The notes below the pieces were generated by a model, which was not told the origin of the DNA, did no database searches, and saw only the letters and a program-made list of their open reading frames with translations. A stretch of DNA of 64,000 bases from Kutzneria viridogrisea (GTDB lineage: Bacteria; Actinomycetota; Actinomycetes; Mycobacteriales; Pseudonocardiaceae), in the NCBI GenBank assembly GCA_014138725.1, contig JACJID010000002.1:448001-512000 (forward strand), written 5' to 3'. Below, in pieces: positions 7,984 to 16,396 of this stretch (the stretch's first letter is position 1; each line of letters opens with the position of its first letter). The translations under genes and the position numbers were made by a program.

Positions 7984-10646
7984 GTCAGCCGCACGTGCTT
8001 GGCCGCGAGCTCGCGGCGGGTGGACACACCCAGCTTGCGGTAGACGTTGGTCAGGTGCGACTCCACGGTGCGCAGCGTGACGCACAGCTCGGTGGCGATC
8101 TCCCGGTTGGTGCTGCCCGCACCGGCCAGGTCGGCGACCAGCCGCTCCCGGTCGGTCAGCGTCTCCTCCGGGCTCGCGGCCACCTCCGGCATGCGCCCGC
8201 CCGCCGCGAGCAGCAGGTTGCGCGCGCTCTGCGCCATCACCGGCGACCCGTTGCGCACCGCCAGGTCGGCGGCCTGGCGCAGGTGCCCGCGGGCGGCCTT
8301 GACCTCACCCAGCCGCAGCAGGTGCCGCCCCAGCACGCCCTTGGCCTGCGACTCGAGCATCCTGGCCTGCGAGCCCGTCAACACCTCCACGGCCTCGGTG
8401 GCGTGCTCCACCCCGGCCGTGCCGCCGACCAGCACCGCCTTGGCCAGCAGCCAACTCCCCCGCGCCTTGGGCGTTCCCCAGTCCAGCACGCGCTGCTCCT
8501 GCTCCGCCACGTACTCGGCCGCCTCGTGCACCCGGCCCAGCTCGTCGAGCAGGTAGGTCAGGTCCAGCCACCACAGGGTCACCGCCGGGTTGCTGATGCC
8601 CGCGTCCGCCAGGTACCGCCCGCAGTCCAGGAAGCACCGCGCGGCGGTGTCCCGGTCGCCGAGCATCCACCTCGCGTGGCCCCGCACCATCAGGTAGGTG
8701 GGGAACTCCCAGGCCAGGCCGCGCAAGGTCGGCAGGTGCAGTGCGTCCAGCACGGCGAGCGCGCCGTGGACGTCGCCCTGCTCCAGCACCACCGAGGCCC
8801 GCGCCAGTTGCGGCAGCGAGGTCAGCCCGTGCCACTGCCTGCTGTCCACGATGCCCGCCGCGGTCTGCGAGTCCACCTTGGCCGCGCCGCTGTACCCGCT
8901 CTCCTGGCGGAACATGGACCGGATGGACAGGTCCTGGCAGTAGGACCAGAAGTCACCGGACCGCCCGCTGCGCGCCAGCCGCGCGGTCAGCGCCGCGACC
9001 GCCGCGTCGCTGTCCCCGGCCAGGTGCACCACGCTGGCACAGGCCCTGGTCCACCAGTCCCCCAACTCGTCCCCGCCCTCGGCCAGCGCGGCCAGCGCGT
9101 CGCGGGCGGCCGACTCGGCACACCGCGCGCTGATCGTGGCCTCCAGTGCCCGCGCCGCCAGCCCCCGCGCCCCCGCCAGGGCCGGGGTGCGCTCCCGGAC
9201 GCTGGACAGGAACCTCGGCAGGTTCGACACGTGCTGAGCGCCCAACGAGAGCAGTGCGGACTCCAGTCCGGCCCGCAACTCCACCTCCTGCTCGTCGAGC
9301 CGCGCCAGGGTCTCGGTCATGCCCCGCATGGCCAGGTCAGGCTGCTCCGGAACGAGACCACTGCTCTCGAAAGCAGCGCCCACCCGTGCCCGGTCCCGGA
9401 GGTCCTCGCTGGCCTGCAAAGCCTCCCACAGGTGCCGCCGCGCCGCCGCCGGATCGGTCTGCGACAGCTCCTCCGCCAGCTTCAGCCGCAGCTCGGTGGT
9501 GCCGCCGTCGGCCTCCAGCAGCCGTTGCAGGTACAGCACCGCCGCGGTCGAGTCCCCGCGCCGCACCGCGCTGTCCGCGGCCTCCTCCAGCACCGGCAGC
9601 ATCCAGGTCTGCTCCAGGACCGGCAGCTGCACCAACTGGTCGGCGACCGCCTCCGGGGCCGAGCCGACGTCGTTGAGCAGGCGCGCGGCCCTGGCCCGCA
9701 GGCAGGTCAGCTCGGCACCGGTCAACCCGGTCAGCGCGCCGGCCAGCACCGGTCGCGGCCAGTCCCGCTCGGGGCCCACGTAGCGGCGCAGGTCCTCGAC
9801 CACGGCGGCCACGGCACGGGCCGGGAAGCCGGACAGAGCGGTGAGCAGCTGCTCGTCGGCACGGCCCAGCACGGCCAGCGCCCGCAGCACCGCCCACGCG
9901 CTGCGGCTGCCGCCGAACAGGCTGGGCACCACCCAGCGGGCGACCCGGTGCCGGGCCAGCGAGGCGGCCTGCTCGGTGTGCTGGTCGGACGGGTGAACGC
10001 CCTCGGCACGCAGGTCGGCGACCAACCGGGCGAGCAGGGCGGGTACCCCGCCGGTCATGGCCCGGCACAGGCGGGTGAAGGAGGGTGCGGGCGGTTCACC
10101 GAACTCGCGGTGCAGCAACTCGGCGACGGTGGACTCGGCCAGCGGCCGCACACGCAGCACCGAGCTGTGCGAGTGGGCGGCCGCCTCGGCGAGCAGTTCG
10201 GACACCTGCCCGGTGGCTTCGGCCCTTCGGGCGATCAGCACCAGCAGCGGCAGACCGGCGCCGCGCCGCAGCAGGAAGTTCAGCCACACCAAAGTGTGTG
10301 AATCACACCAGTGTGCGTCGTCCACCACCACCAGCAGCGGCCCGCTCCGTGCGAGGCTGGCCGCCTGCTCCCACAGCTCGGGCAGATCCCGGGCCGTGGG
10401 CAACAGGGTGTTGGCGATGGCATAGGGGGTGTCCGCACGGGCCTGGTCGCAGGTGGCACGCAGCACGGTGAAGCCCTCGGCACGGCTGGTGACCAGGTCG
10501 AGCAGCGCGGTCTTGCCGACCCAGGCGCCGCCCCGCAGCAGCACGCAGCGGCCGACACCCGCGCGCGCGTCGGCGAGAGCCCGGTCGAGCAGCGCGAGCT
10601 CGTCCGCCCGGCCGACAAGGGCTCCCTCCGGGCGGTCTACCGGCAC
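7980..10646 (-). CDS. Large ATP-binding LuxR-family regulator (LAL), first gene of the operon
   Basis: The 888-residue product starts with GALVGRADELALLD. It has an intact P-loop (GGAWVGKTALLD), Walker B (LLVVVDDAHWCD), a helical middle and a standard LuxR HTH (LTDRERLVADLAGAGSTNRE; TVESHLTNVYRKLGV). I place the start at the GTG at 10646 because GAGGGGAGG lies five bases before it. An upstream ATG at 10715 in the same frame has no such site. It leads three consecutive LAL genes joined by four- and one-base overlaps. The copies are divergent, so this is not a recent triplication. Confidence 0.87.
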   Translation of the reverse strand: MPVDRPEGALVGRADELALLDRALADARAGVGRCVLLRGGAWVGKTALLDLVTSRAEGFTVLRATCDQARADTPYAIANTLLPTARDLPELWEQAASLARSGPLLVVVDDAHWCDSHTLVWLNFLLRRGAGLPLLVLIARRAEATGQVSELLAEAAAHSHSSVLRVRPLAESTVAELLHREFGEPPAPSFTRLCRAMTGGVPALLARLVADLRAEGVHPSDQHTEQAASLARHRVARWVVPSLFGGSRSAWAVLRALAVLGRADEQLLTALSGFPARAVAAVVEDLRRYVGPERDWPRPVLAGALTGLTGAELTCLRARAARLLNDVGSAPEAVADQLVQLPVLEQTWMLPVLEEAADSAVRRGDSTAAVLYLQRLLEADGGTTELRLKLAEELSQTDPAAARRHLWEALQASEDLRDRARVGAAFESSGLVPEQPDLAMRGMTETLARLDEQEVELRAGLESALLSLGAQHVSNLPRFLSSVRERTPALAGARGLAARALEATISARCAESAARDALAALAEGGDELGDWWTRACASVVHLAGDSDAAVAALTARLARSGRSGDFWSYCQDLSIRSMFRQESGYSGAAKVDSQTAAGIVDSRQWHGLTSLPQLARASVVLEQGDVHGALAVLDALHLPTLRGLAWEFPTYLMVRGHARWMLGDRDTAARCFLDCGRYLADAGISNPAVTLWWLDLTYLLDELGRVHEAAEYVAEQEQRVLDWGTPKARGSWLLAKAVLVGGTAGVEHATEAVEVLTGSQARMLESQAKGVLGRHLLRLGEVKAARGHLRQAADLAVRNGSPVMAQSARNLLLAAGGRMPEVAASPEETLTDRERLVADLAGAGSTNREIATELCVTLRTVESHLTNVYRKLGVSTRRELAAKHVRLT

Positions 10647-10746
10647 GGCGACCTCCCCTCGAACCCACCACCACTTCGGCAGGGACCGGGCGGGCCTCCT
10701 GGTTATACCTAGCACCCCGTCAGGGGGGAACCCCTATCGCGGACCC

Positions 10747-12018
10747 CTATCGTTCCAGCTCACGCTCCTGCGGCTGGTCCTCCCCGGAGCGCAGGTGCAC
10801 CAGCGAGGTGTGGCCCGCCGCGGTGAGCCGGCCCAGCTGTGCGCCGATCTTGCCCGAGCGCGGCAGCACCTCCGCGGTCCGGCCCACTGCGCGCAGCTCC
10901 CGCGCCACGTGCAGGGCCCTGGCCAGGGGCACGTCGGACTCGAACAGCACGGCCACGCTCTCCCGCGAGGGCCGCTCCGCCAGCAGGTCGACGATCCGCT
11001 CGAAGCCGATGGAGAACCCGCACGCGGGCACGTCCCGGCCCAGGGAGCGGCCGATCAGCCGGTCGTAGCGACCGCCCCCGGCCACCGAGGACCTCGACGC
11101 CGGGTGGCCGATCTCGAAGATCTGCCCGGTGTAGTAGCCCATGCCGCGCACCAGGGTCGGGTCGAACTCCCAGCGCAGCTCCCGGGTCCGCGCCAGCTCG
11201 TCCAGGCAGCCCACCGTGGTGGCCAGGTCCTCGATGAACGGCTGCGGATCGGTGCTGGGCAGGGCGTTGGCCAGCGCGTCGGCCACCTTGTCCGCGGACA
11301 GGCCGGTCAGCGACTGGATGCGGTCCAGCGCCGAGTTGACCGCCTCGGTGGGCAGCCCGCGCTCGGCGAGCTCCGTGCGCACCCCGTCCCAGCCGATCTT
11401 GTCCAGCTTGTCCAGCCCGATGAAGAAGGTGGACCAGAGCGACTCGTCCAGCCCCGAGGCCGCGGCCAGCGCGGACAGGAACCGGCGGTCGGACAGCCGC
11501 ACCGTGGCACCGCCGGGCAGGCCCACCGCGGCCAGGGCCTCGGTGGTTGCCTCGATCAGCTCCACCTCGGCCAGCACGCTGGGCTCGCCGACCAGGTCGA
11601 TGTCGCACTGGTTGAACTGGCGGTAGCGGCCCTTCTGCGGGCGCTCCGCCCGCCACACCGGCCCGAACTGGAAGGAGCGGAAGGGCAGCGGCAGGTTCGC
11701 GTGGTTGTTGCCGTAGAACCGGGTCAGCGGCACGGTCAGGTCGAAGCGCAGGCCGAGGTCGACCAGGTCGGCCACGGGCGTGTCGGCGGCCACCGGGTCT
11801 GGCAGGCCGCGGCGCAGCACCTGGTAGATCAGCTTCTCGTTCTCCCCGCCCTGACCGCCGGTCAGCCGCGTGAGGTCCTCCAGCGCCGGTGTCTCGATGC
11901 GCTGGTAGCCGTAGCGGTGGTAGACCTCCGTGATCCTCGCGAGCACGTGGTCACGCAGGGCCACGGCCGACGGCAGCAGGTCACGGGTGCCCCTGGCGGG
12001 GCTGTTGTCCATCTTCAC
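10747..12018 (-). CDS. hisS: Histidine--tRNA ligase (archaeal/eukaryote-like type)
   Basis: The 423-residue product has class II synthetase motifs: GTRDLLP at the start, RFDLTVPLTRF, motif 2 in FGPVWRAERPQKGRYRQF, the His-specific RGMGYYTGQIFEI and AGGGRYDRLIG. It charges tRNA-His. The sequence resembles archaeal and eukaryotic HisRS (NEKLIY, RFDLTVP, QCDIDLVG) rather than the usual actinobacterial enzyme (LRPEGT, RGLDYYT). The C-terminal anticodon domain is short. The position beside the MBL gene and relA matches the canonical hisS locus. The GTG at 12018 has GAGGA upstream; an ATG two codons later is an alternative. Confidence 0.85.
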   Translation of the reverse strand: MKMDNSPARGTRDLLPSAVALRDHVLARITEVYHRYGYQRIETPALEDLTRLTGGQGGENEKLIYQVLRRGLPDPVAADTPVADLVDLGLRFDLTVPLTRFYGNNHANLPLPFRSFQFGPVWRAERPQKGRYRQFNQCDIDLVGEPSVLAEVELIEATTEALAAVGLPGGATVRLSDRRFLSALAAASGLDESLWSTFFIGLDKLDKIGWDGVRTELAERGLPTEAVNSALDRIQSLTGLSADKVADALANALPSTDPQPFIEDLATTVGCLDELARTRELRWEFDPTLVRGMGYYTGQIFEIGHPASRSSVAGGGRYDRLIGRSLGRDVPACGFSIGFERIVDLLAERPSRESVAVLFESDVPLARALHVARELRAVGRTAEVLPRSGKIGAQLGRLTAAGHTSLVHLRSGEDQPQERELER

Positions 12019-12045
12019 CTTACGGTCCTCTACAAAGGGATCGGA

Positions 12046-12678
12046 TCAGTCGAGCGCGGCCACGAAACTGGTCACGGTGTCCGGGTGCAGCCGTTGGGCA
12101 AGCCTGCCCGCAGGCACGGCGGAAGCCAACCGGAATAGCGGCCGCTCGCCCGCACCCGCCTCGCGGGCCTCGGCGCGCAGTTGGGCCACGAGCAGTTCGG
12201 AGTGCACGAGCGCCCGCGGGTCCCCGGCGCCCGCGAGCACGTCCGCGAGCGTGCGCAGCTCGACGATGCCCAGCTCACGACCGCCGTTGCCCACGTAGCT
12301 GGCCAGCCCGAGGTTGATGGTCCTGCCGCTCGGGCCGCCGGTCACCAGCAGGCTGACCGTGCGCACCCCGCGCACCTCGGTGACCAGCACGTCCACCGCG
12401 GTCAGTGCGTGCAGGTCCACCGTCCTGGTGCCCAGGGCGCGCACCGACAGCAGCGTGCCGGTCAGCGATACGCGCCTGCGCGACTCAGCCCAGGCCAGCA
12501 GCACCAGCGGCAGGCCGACCACCACGGCGGCGATCACACCGGGCAGCCGCCCGCCGATGAGGCCGACCAGCCCGCCGAACGCGGCGCCGACCACCAGCGC
12601 GGTCACCGTCACCAGCCGGGAGCGGCGGCGCACCGAGACGGGGTCGTGCAGGTCCAGTGGCAGGGGCTGTGCGGTCAT
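12046..12678 (-). CDS. Small membrane protein of unknown function
   Basis: The 210-residue product begins with a basic stretch (RRRSRL). Two closely spaced membrane helices follow (VTVTALVVGAAFGGLVGLIG and VIAAVVVGLPLVLLAW, about residues 22-62) and then a soluble domain rich in beta-strand-like segments. I do not recognise a family. It lies between hisS and the MBL hydrolase gene, three bases from the latter's end, and is probably co-transcribed with both. Confidence 0.7.
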   Translation of the reverse strand: MTAQPLPLDLHDPVSVRRRSRLVTVTALVVGAAFGGLVGLIGGRLPGVIAAVVVGLPLVLLAWAESRRRVSLTGTLLSVRALGTRTVDLHALTAVDVLVTEVRGVRTVSLLVTGGPSGRTINLGLASYVGNGGRELGIVELRTLADVLAGAGDPRALVHSELLVAQLRAEAREAGAGERPLFRLASAVPAGRLAQRLHPDTVTSFVAALD

Positions 12679-12681
12679 GGC

Positions 12682-13386
12682 TCACATGCCCCGGCGCGGC
12701 GCGGGCTCGTCCAGGCCGAGCAGGAACGGGTTGCCCGCGCGCTCACGCCCGATCGTGCTGGTAGGCCCGTGGCCGGGCAGCACCACCGTGTCGTCGGGCA
12801 GGGTCAGCACCTTGTCCCGCAGCGAGTCCAGCATCGCGCCGTGGTCGCCGCCGGGCAGGTCCGTGCGACCGATGGAGCCCGCGAACAGGGTGTCCCCGGA
12901 GAACACCAGCCGCCCGCCCTGCTCCGTGCCGGAGCGGAACATCACCGAGCCGCCGGTGTGCCCCGGGGTGTGGTCCACGGTGAGCCGCAGACCGGCCAGG
13001 TCCAGCTCGGTGCCGTCGGACAGCTCGCGGACCTCCCCCGGCTCGCGCATCTCCAGCTGGCCGCCGAAGAAGGCCGCCGACTCGGTGCTGATGCCCGCCA
13101 GCGGGTCGGACAGCAGGTGCCGGTCGGCCGGGTGGATCCAGGCGGGGATGTCGTTGCCGTCGCAGACCGGGGCCACCGCGAAGGCGTGGTCGAAGTGGCC
13201 GTGGGTGAGCAGCACGGCCACCGGGGACAGCCGGTGTTTGCGCAGCGCCTCGCCGACCGCCTCGGCCGCGTCCTGGCCGGGGTCGACGATCACGCAGGGC
13301 TCGCCCTCACCCGCGGCCAGCAGGTAGCAGTTGGCCTGGAGGGCACCGGTCGGGAACCCGACGACGAGCACGGGCGGTTCCTCCAT
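12682..13386 (-). CDS. MBL-fold metallo-hydrolase (glyoxalase II-like)
   Basis: The 234-residue product has the metal-binding signature LLTHGHFDHAFA. Further metal ligands lie in DHTPGHTGGS, FSGDTLF and VLPGHGPTS. This is the order found in hydroxyacylglutathione-hydrolase-like MBL proteins of 200-240 residues. The genome neighbourhood (hisS on one side, cyclophilin and relA on the other) matches the conserved mycobacterial arrangement. The physiological thioester or other substrate is unknown; actinobacteria generally lack glutathione. Confidence 0.85.
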   Translation of the reverse strand: MEEPPVLVVGFPTGALQANCYLLAAGEGEPCVIVDPGQDAAEAVGEALRKHRLSPVAVLLTHGHFDHAFAVAPVCDGNDIPAWIHPADRHLLSDPLAGISTESAAFFGGQLEMREPGEVRELSDGTELDLAGLRLTVDHTPGHTGGSVMFRSGTEQGGRLVFSGDTLFAGSIGRTDLPGGDHGAMLDSLRDKVLTLPDDTVVLPGHGPTSTIGRERAGNPFLLGLDEPAPRRGM

Positions 13387-13501
13387 CTGGCCGGATGCGG
13401 GGGCACCCCAGCCTAGCCGTCCGGGACCACCACACAGTGGTCACACCCCCTAGTCCTACACTCGCGGAGATTCTGTCAGCACGAACCCGGGGAGAGCGCA
13501 G

Positions 13502-14356
13502 GTGCCGAGCAACGAGCAGCGCCGCGAGGCCGCGAAGCGGAAGCTGGAGCGGCAGCTGGTCCGCCGGGCCCAACGCGCGAGGCGCCGGAGGGTGATCGGC
13601 ATCTCGGTCACCCTGGTGGTCGTGCTCGCCCTGGGCGGCGGCATCTGGTGGTTGGCGACCCTTCCGCCCAGCTCGGCCAACGCGGAGAACTCGCCCAGCA
13701 CCACCTCCGCGCCGCCCGCGAAGACCTCCGGTGGCCCGTGCAAGTACACCGAGACCCCGGACGCACCGGCGGTCAAGGAGGCCGGTGGCCTGCCGCAGGA
13801 CCCCAACCCGACGCCGAAGACCGGCACCGTCGCGCTGGACCTGAAGACCTCTGCCGGCGACATCCCGGTCACGCTGGACCGCGCGAAGGCCGGGTGCACC
13901 GTGCAGAGCATCGAGCACCTGGTCAAGGCCAAGTACTACGACAACTCGCCGTGCCACCGCGAGACCTCGGGCCAGCTCAACGTGTTGCAGTGCGGTGACC
14001 CCAAGGGCACCGGCTCCGGCGGTCCCGGCTACACCATCCCGGACGAGAAGCCGACCGACCTCAAGCCCACCACCGCCGAGGGCGCGCCCGCGGGCACCAA
14101 GCTGGTGACCTACCCGCGCGGCACCATCGCCATGGCCAAGACCCAGGCCCCCAACAGCGGTGGCAGCCAGTTCTTCCTGGTGTACAAGGACTCCACGCTG
14201 ACTCCGGACTACACCGTGTTCGGCACCGTGTCCGAGGCCGGGCTGGCCACCCTGGACAAGATCGCCGGGGAGGGCATCAACCCCGCCCCGCAGAACGGCC
14301 AGGGCGACGGCGCCCCCAAGACCCCCGTCACCATCACCCAGGCCACCATCGCCTAA
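13502..14356 (+). CDS. Membrane-anchored cyclophilin-type peptidyl-prolyl isomerase
   Basis: The 284-residue product has a basic N-terminus (NEQRREAAKRKLERQ) and one membrane helix (VIGISVTLVVVLALGGGIWW, about residues 30-50). A Ser/Thr/Pro-rich linker leads to a cyclophilin domain with YYDNSPCHRE, QCGDPKGTGSGGPGY and NSGGSQFFLVY. The domain lies outside the membrane and would catalyse prolyl isomerisation of exported proteins. The GTG start is preceded by GGGGAG. It is divergent from the MBL gene, and a strong palindrome follows the stop. Confidence 0.85.
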   Translation: MPSNEQRREAAKRKLERQLVRRAQRARRRRVIGISVTLVVVLALGGGIWWLATLPPSSANAENSPSTTSAPPAKTSGGPCKYTETPDAPAVKEAGGLPQDPNPTPKTGTVALDLKTSAGDIPVTLDRAKAGCTVQSIEHLVKAKYYDNSPCHRETSGQLNVLQCGDPKGTGSGGPGYTIPDEKPTDLKPTTAEGAPAGTKLVTYPRGTIAMAKTQAPNSGGSQFFLVYKDSTLTPDYTVFGTVSEAGLATLDKIAGEGINPAPQNGQGDGAPKTPVTITQATIA

Positions 14357-14365
14357 CTCTCCCCA

Positions 14366-14420
14366 TGTCATGAAAGTGCCGTATGAGACACCTGGTGTCT
14401 CATACGGCACTTTCATGACA
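14366..14420. terminator. 55-bp perfect palindrome, CATGAAAGTGCC family
   Basis: Two 27-base arms, starting TGTCATGAAAGTGCCGTATG, form a perfect inverted repeat around a single central T. The palindrome begins nine bases after the cyclophilin stop. A near-identical copy lies at 20174-20232 and a variant at 52550-52606. Placement at 3' gene ends suggests a terminator. Confidence 0.75.
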
Positions 14421-14497
14421 CGCCCCGGTTCCTGACCTTCGTCAGGTGTGCCGATGACGGGTCGGTGGTCCACGATGGACAGGTGCGCGGCGGGTGG

Positions 14498-15730
14498 ATG
14501 ACGGCCAGGGACGTGGGTCTGTGGCTGGTGCTGTCCCTGCCCGAGCTACTGCTCCTGGTGATGGGCCAGAACGGCTGGTGGCCCGCGATGGCGATCCTCG
14601 GCACGGGGATCGCGGTGGGGCTGAGCAGGTCGGTGCCCGGCATCGCGCTGGCCGTCGTCACGGCGAGCGCCTGCGCCCCGCTGGCGTCGGGCCCGGTCAC
14701 GCCGGCGATCATCGTGCTGGCCTACCTGGCCGGGCGCCGCGCTCCCCGCGACTGGCCCGCGCTGGTCTGCGCGGGTGTGATCATGATCATCAGTTCGGCC
14801 CTGCACGAGCAGAGGTTCGTGGTCACGACGCTGGTCACCGTGCCGCTGTCCCTGCTCGCCCCCTGGCTGATCGGCCGGTACCGGTGGATGCAGGACGAAC
14901 TCACGATGGGCGGCTGGCAGCGCGCGGAGCAGTTGGAGCAGGAGCAGCAACTGCGCACCGACCAGGCCAGGCTGCGTGAGCGCTCACGCATCGCCGAGGA
15001 CATGCACGACTCGCTGGGCCACGAACTGAGCCTGATCGCGCTGCGGGCGGGCGCCCTGGAGCTGGCCGCCGACCTGGACGAGCGGCACCGCAAGGCCGCG
15101 GCCGAGCTGCGGGCCAGCGCCGCGGCGGCCACCGACCGGCTGCGCGAGGTGATCGGCGTGCTGCGCCAGGACACCCCCGCACCCGTCGTACCGGTGCACG
15201 AGTCGCTGGCTTCCCTGGTGGAGCGGGCACGCGCCTCGGGCATGAGCGTGCGGCTGCGGGTGGAGGGCAAGGTCACCGAGCTGGAGCCCATGCCGGACCT
15301 GGCGGTGCACCGCGTGGTCCAGGAGGCGCTGACCAACGCCGCCAAGCACGCGCCGGGAGCCGAGGTGGAGGTGGTGGTGCAGCACCTGCCGGAGGAGGTC
15401 GTGGTGACGGTGCTCAACGGCGCCCCGGCCCGTCCCCCGGAGCAGGGACCGGCCGGGCGCTACGGTGTGGTCGGCTTGCAGGAGCGGGTGCGCCTGATCG
15501 GCGGCTCGCTGCGGGCCGGTCCCGAGGGAAGCGGGTTCCGGCTCGTCGCGCGGGTGCCCAGGCAGGTGTCGGACGCTGTCCCGGTGGAACCGACCTCCTC
15601 GGCGCAGCACCTGCGGATGGCCCGGCGCAGGGTCAGGCAGGGCCTGCTCGCGGCGGTGGTCACCCCCACCCTGCTCGTGTTGCTGCTGGTGATCGGAGGA
15701 CTGATCGTGGCGTTTGTGGGTGGCCGGTGA
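14498..15730 (+). CDS. NarL-type sensor histidine kinase
   Basis: The product is about 410 residues. An N-terminal region of four or five membrane helices (WLVLSLPELLLLVMG onward) is followed by a HisKA_3 dimerisation domain whose phospho-His lies in AEDMHDSLGHELSL. The ATPase domain has QEALTNAAKHAPG and GVVGLQERVRLIGGSL. A last hydrophobic segment (VVTPTLLVLLLVIGGLIVAF) ends the protein, which is uncommon. An in-frame GTG at 14465 would add 11 residues; neither start has a clear ribosome site. The stop overlaps the regulator's start by four bases. Confidence 0.83.
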   Translation: MTARDVGLWLVLSLPELLLLVMGQNGWWPAMAILGTGIAVGLSRSVPGIALAVVTASACAPLASGPVTPAIIVLAYLAGRRAPRDWPALVCAGVIMIISSALHEQRFVVTTLVTVPLSLLAPWLIGRYRWMQDELTMGGWQRAEQLEQEQQLRTDQARLRERSRIAEDMHDSLGHELSLIALRAGALELAADLDERHRKAAAELRASAAAATDRLREVIGVLRQDTPAPVVPVHESLASLVERARASGMSVRLRVEGKVTELEPMPDLAVHRVVQEALTNAAKHAPGAEVEVVVQHLPEEVVVTVLNGAPARPPEQGPAGRYGVVGLQERVRLIGGSLRAGPEGSGFRLVARVPRQVSDAVPVEPTSSAQHLRMARRRVRQGLLAAVVTPTLLVLLLVIGGLIVAFVGGR

Positions 15731-16380
15731 TCCGGCTGCTGGTGGCCGACGACGAGGCCATGATCCGTGCCGGGGTGCTGGCCATCCTGGGCACGGACCC
15801 GGGGATCGAGGTGGTGGCCGAGGCCGCCGACGGCAGGCAGGCCGTGCGGCTGGCCGCCGAGCACCGCCCCGACGTGGCCCTGCTGGACATCCGCATGCCC
15901 GTGCTGGACGGCCTGGCCGCGATCCCCGAACTGCGCGCGGCCTCCCCCGACACGGCGGTGGTGCTGCTGACCACCTTCGGCGAGGACGAGTACATCGGCC
16001 GCGCACTGGCCGAGGGCGCGGCGGGCTTCCTGCTCAAGTCGGGCGACCCCAGGGAGCTGATCGCCGGGGTGCGGGCGGTGGCTGGCGGCGCGGCCTTCCT
16101 GTCACCGAAGGTCGCCCACCGGGTGATCACCGAGCTGGGCGGGGAGCGGATGAACCGCGGGGTGACCGCCCGCGAGCGGATCAAGGTGCTCACCGAGCGC
16201 GAGCGGGACGTGCTGGCGCTGGTCGGCGCGGGCCTGTCCAACGCCGAGATCGCCCGCGAACTGCACCTGGTCGAGGGCACCGTGAAGGGCTACGTCAGCG
16301 CCGTGCTGGACCGGCTGGACGTGCGCAACCGCGTGCAGGCCGCCATCCTGGCCTACGAGGCCGGCCTGGTCACCCACTAG
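15727..16380 (+). CDS. NarL/LuxR-type response regulator
   Basis: The 217-residue product has a receiver domain with acidic pocket VADDEA and phospho-acceptor Asp in LLDIRMPVLDG. The switch Thr lies in LLTTFGEDEY and the Lys in LLKSGD. A C-terminal LuxR HTH follows (LTERERDVLALVGAGLSNAE; GTVKGYVSAVLDRL). It is coupled to the sensor kinase by a GTGA overlap, so the two form one two-component system with an unknown signal. A long 21-bp tandem repeat array begins 17 bases after its stop. Confidence 0.9.
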   Translation: MIRLLVADDEAMIRAGVLAILGTDPGIEVVAEAADGRQAVRLAAEHRPDVALLDIRMPVLDGLAAIPELRAASPDTAVVLLTTFGEDEYIGRALAEGAAGFLLKSGDPRELIAGVRAVAGGAAFLSPKVAHRVITELGGERMNRGVTARERIKVLTERERDVLALVGAGLSNAEIARELHLVEGTVKGYVSAVLDRLDVRNRVQAAILAYEAGLVTH

Positions 16381-16396
16381 CACCCCAACACCCCGC

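Noticed and set aside
13307-14473. Minus-strand frame of 388 codons opposite the cyclophilin gene
   Set aside because: It is an antisense shadow with Gly/Arg/His-rich composition. The forward cyclophilin is clearly the real gene.
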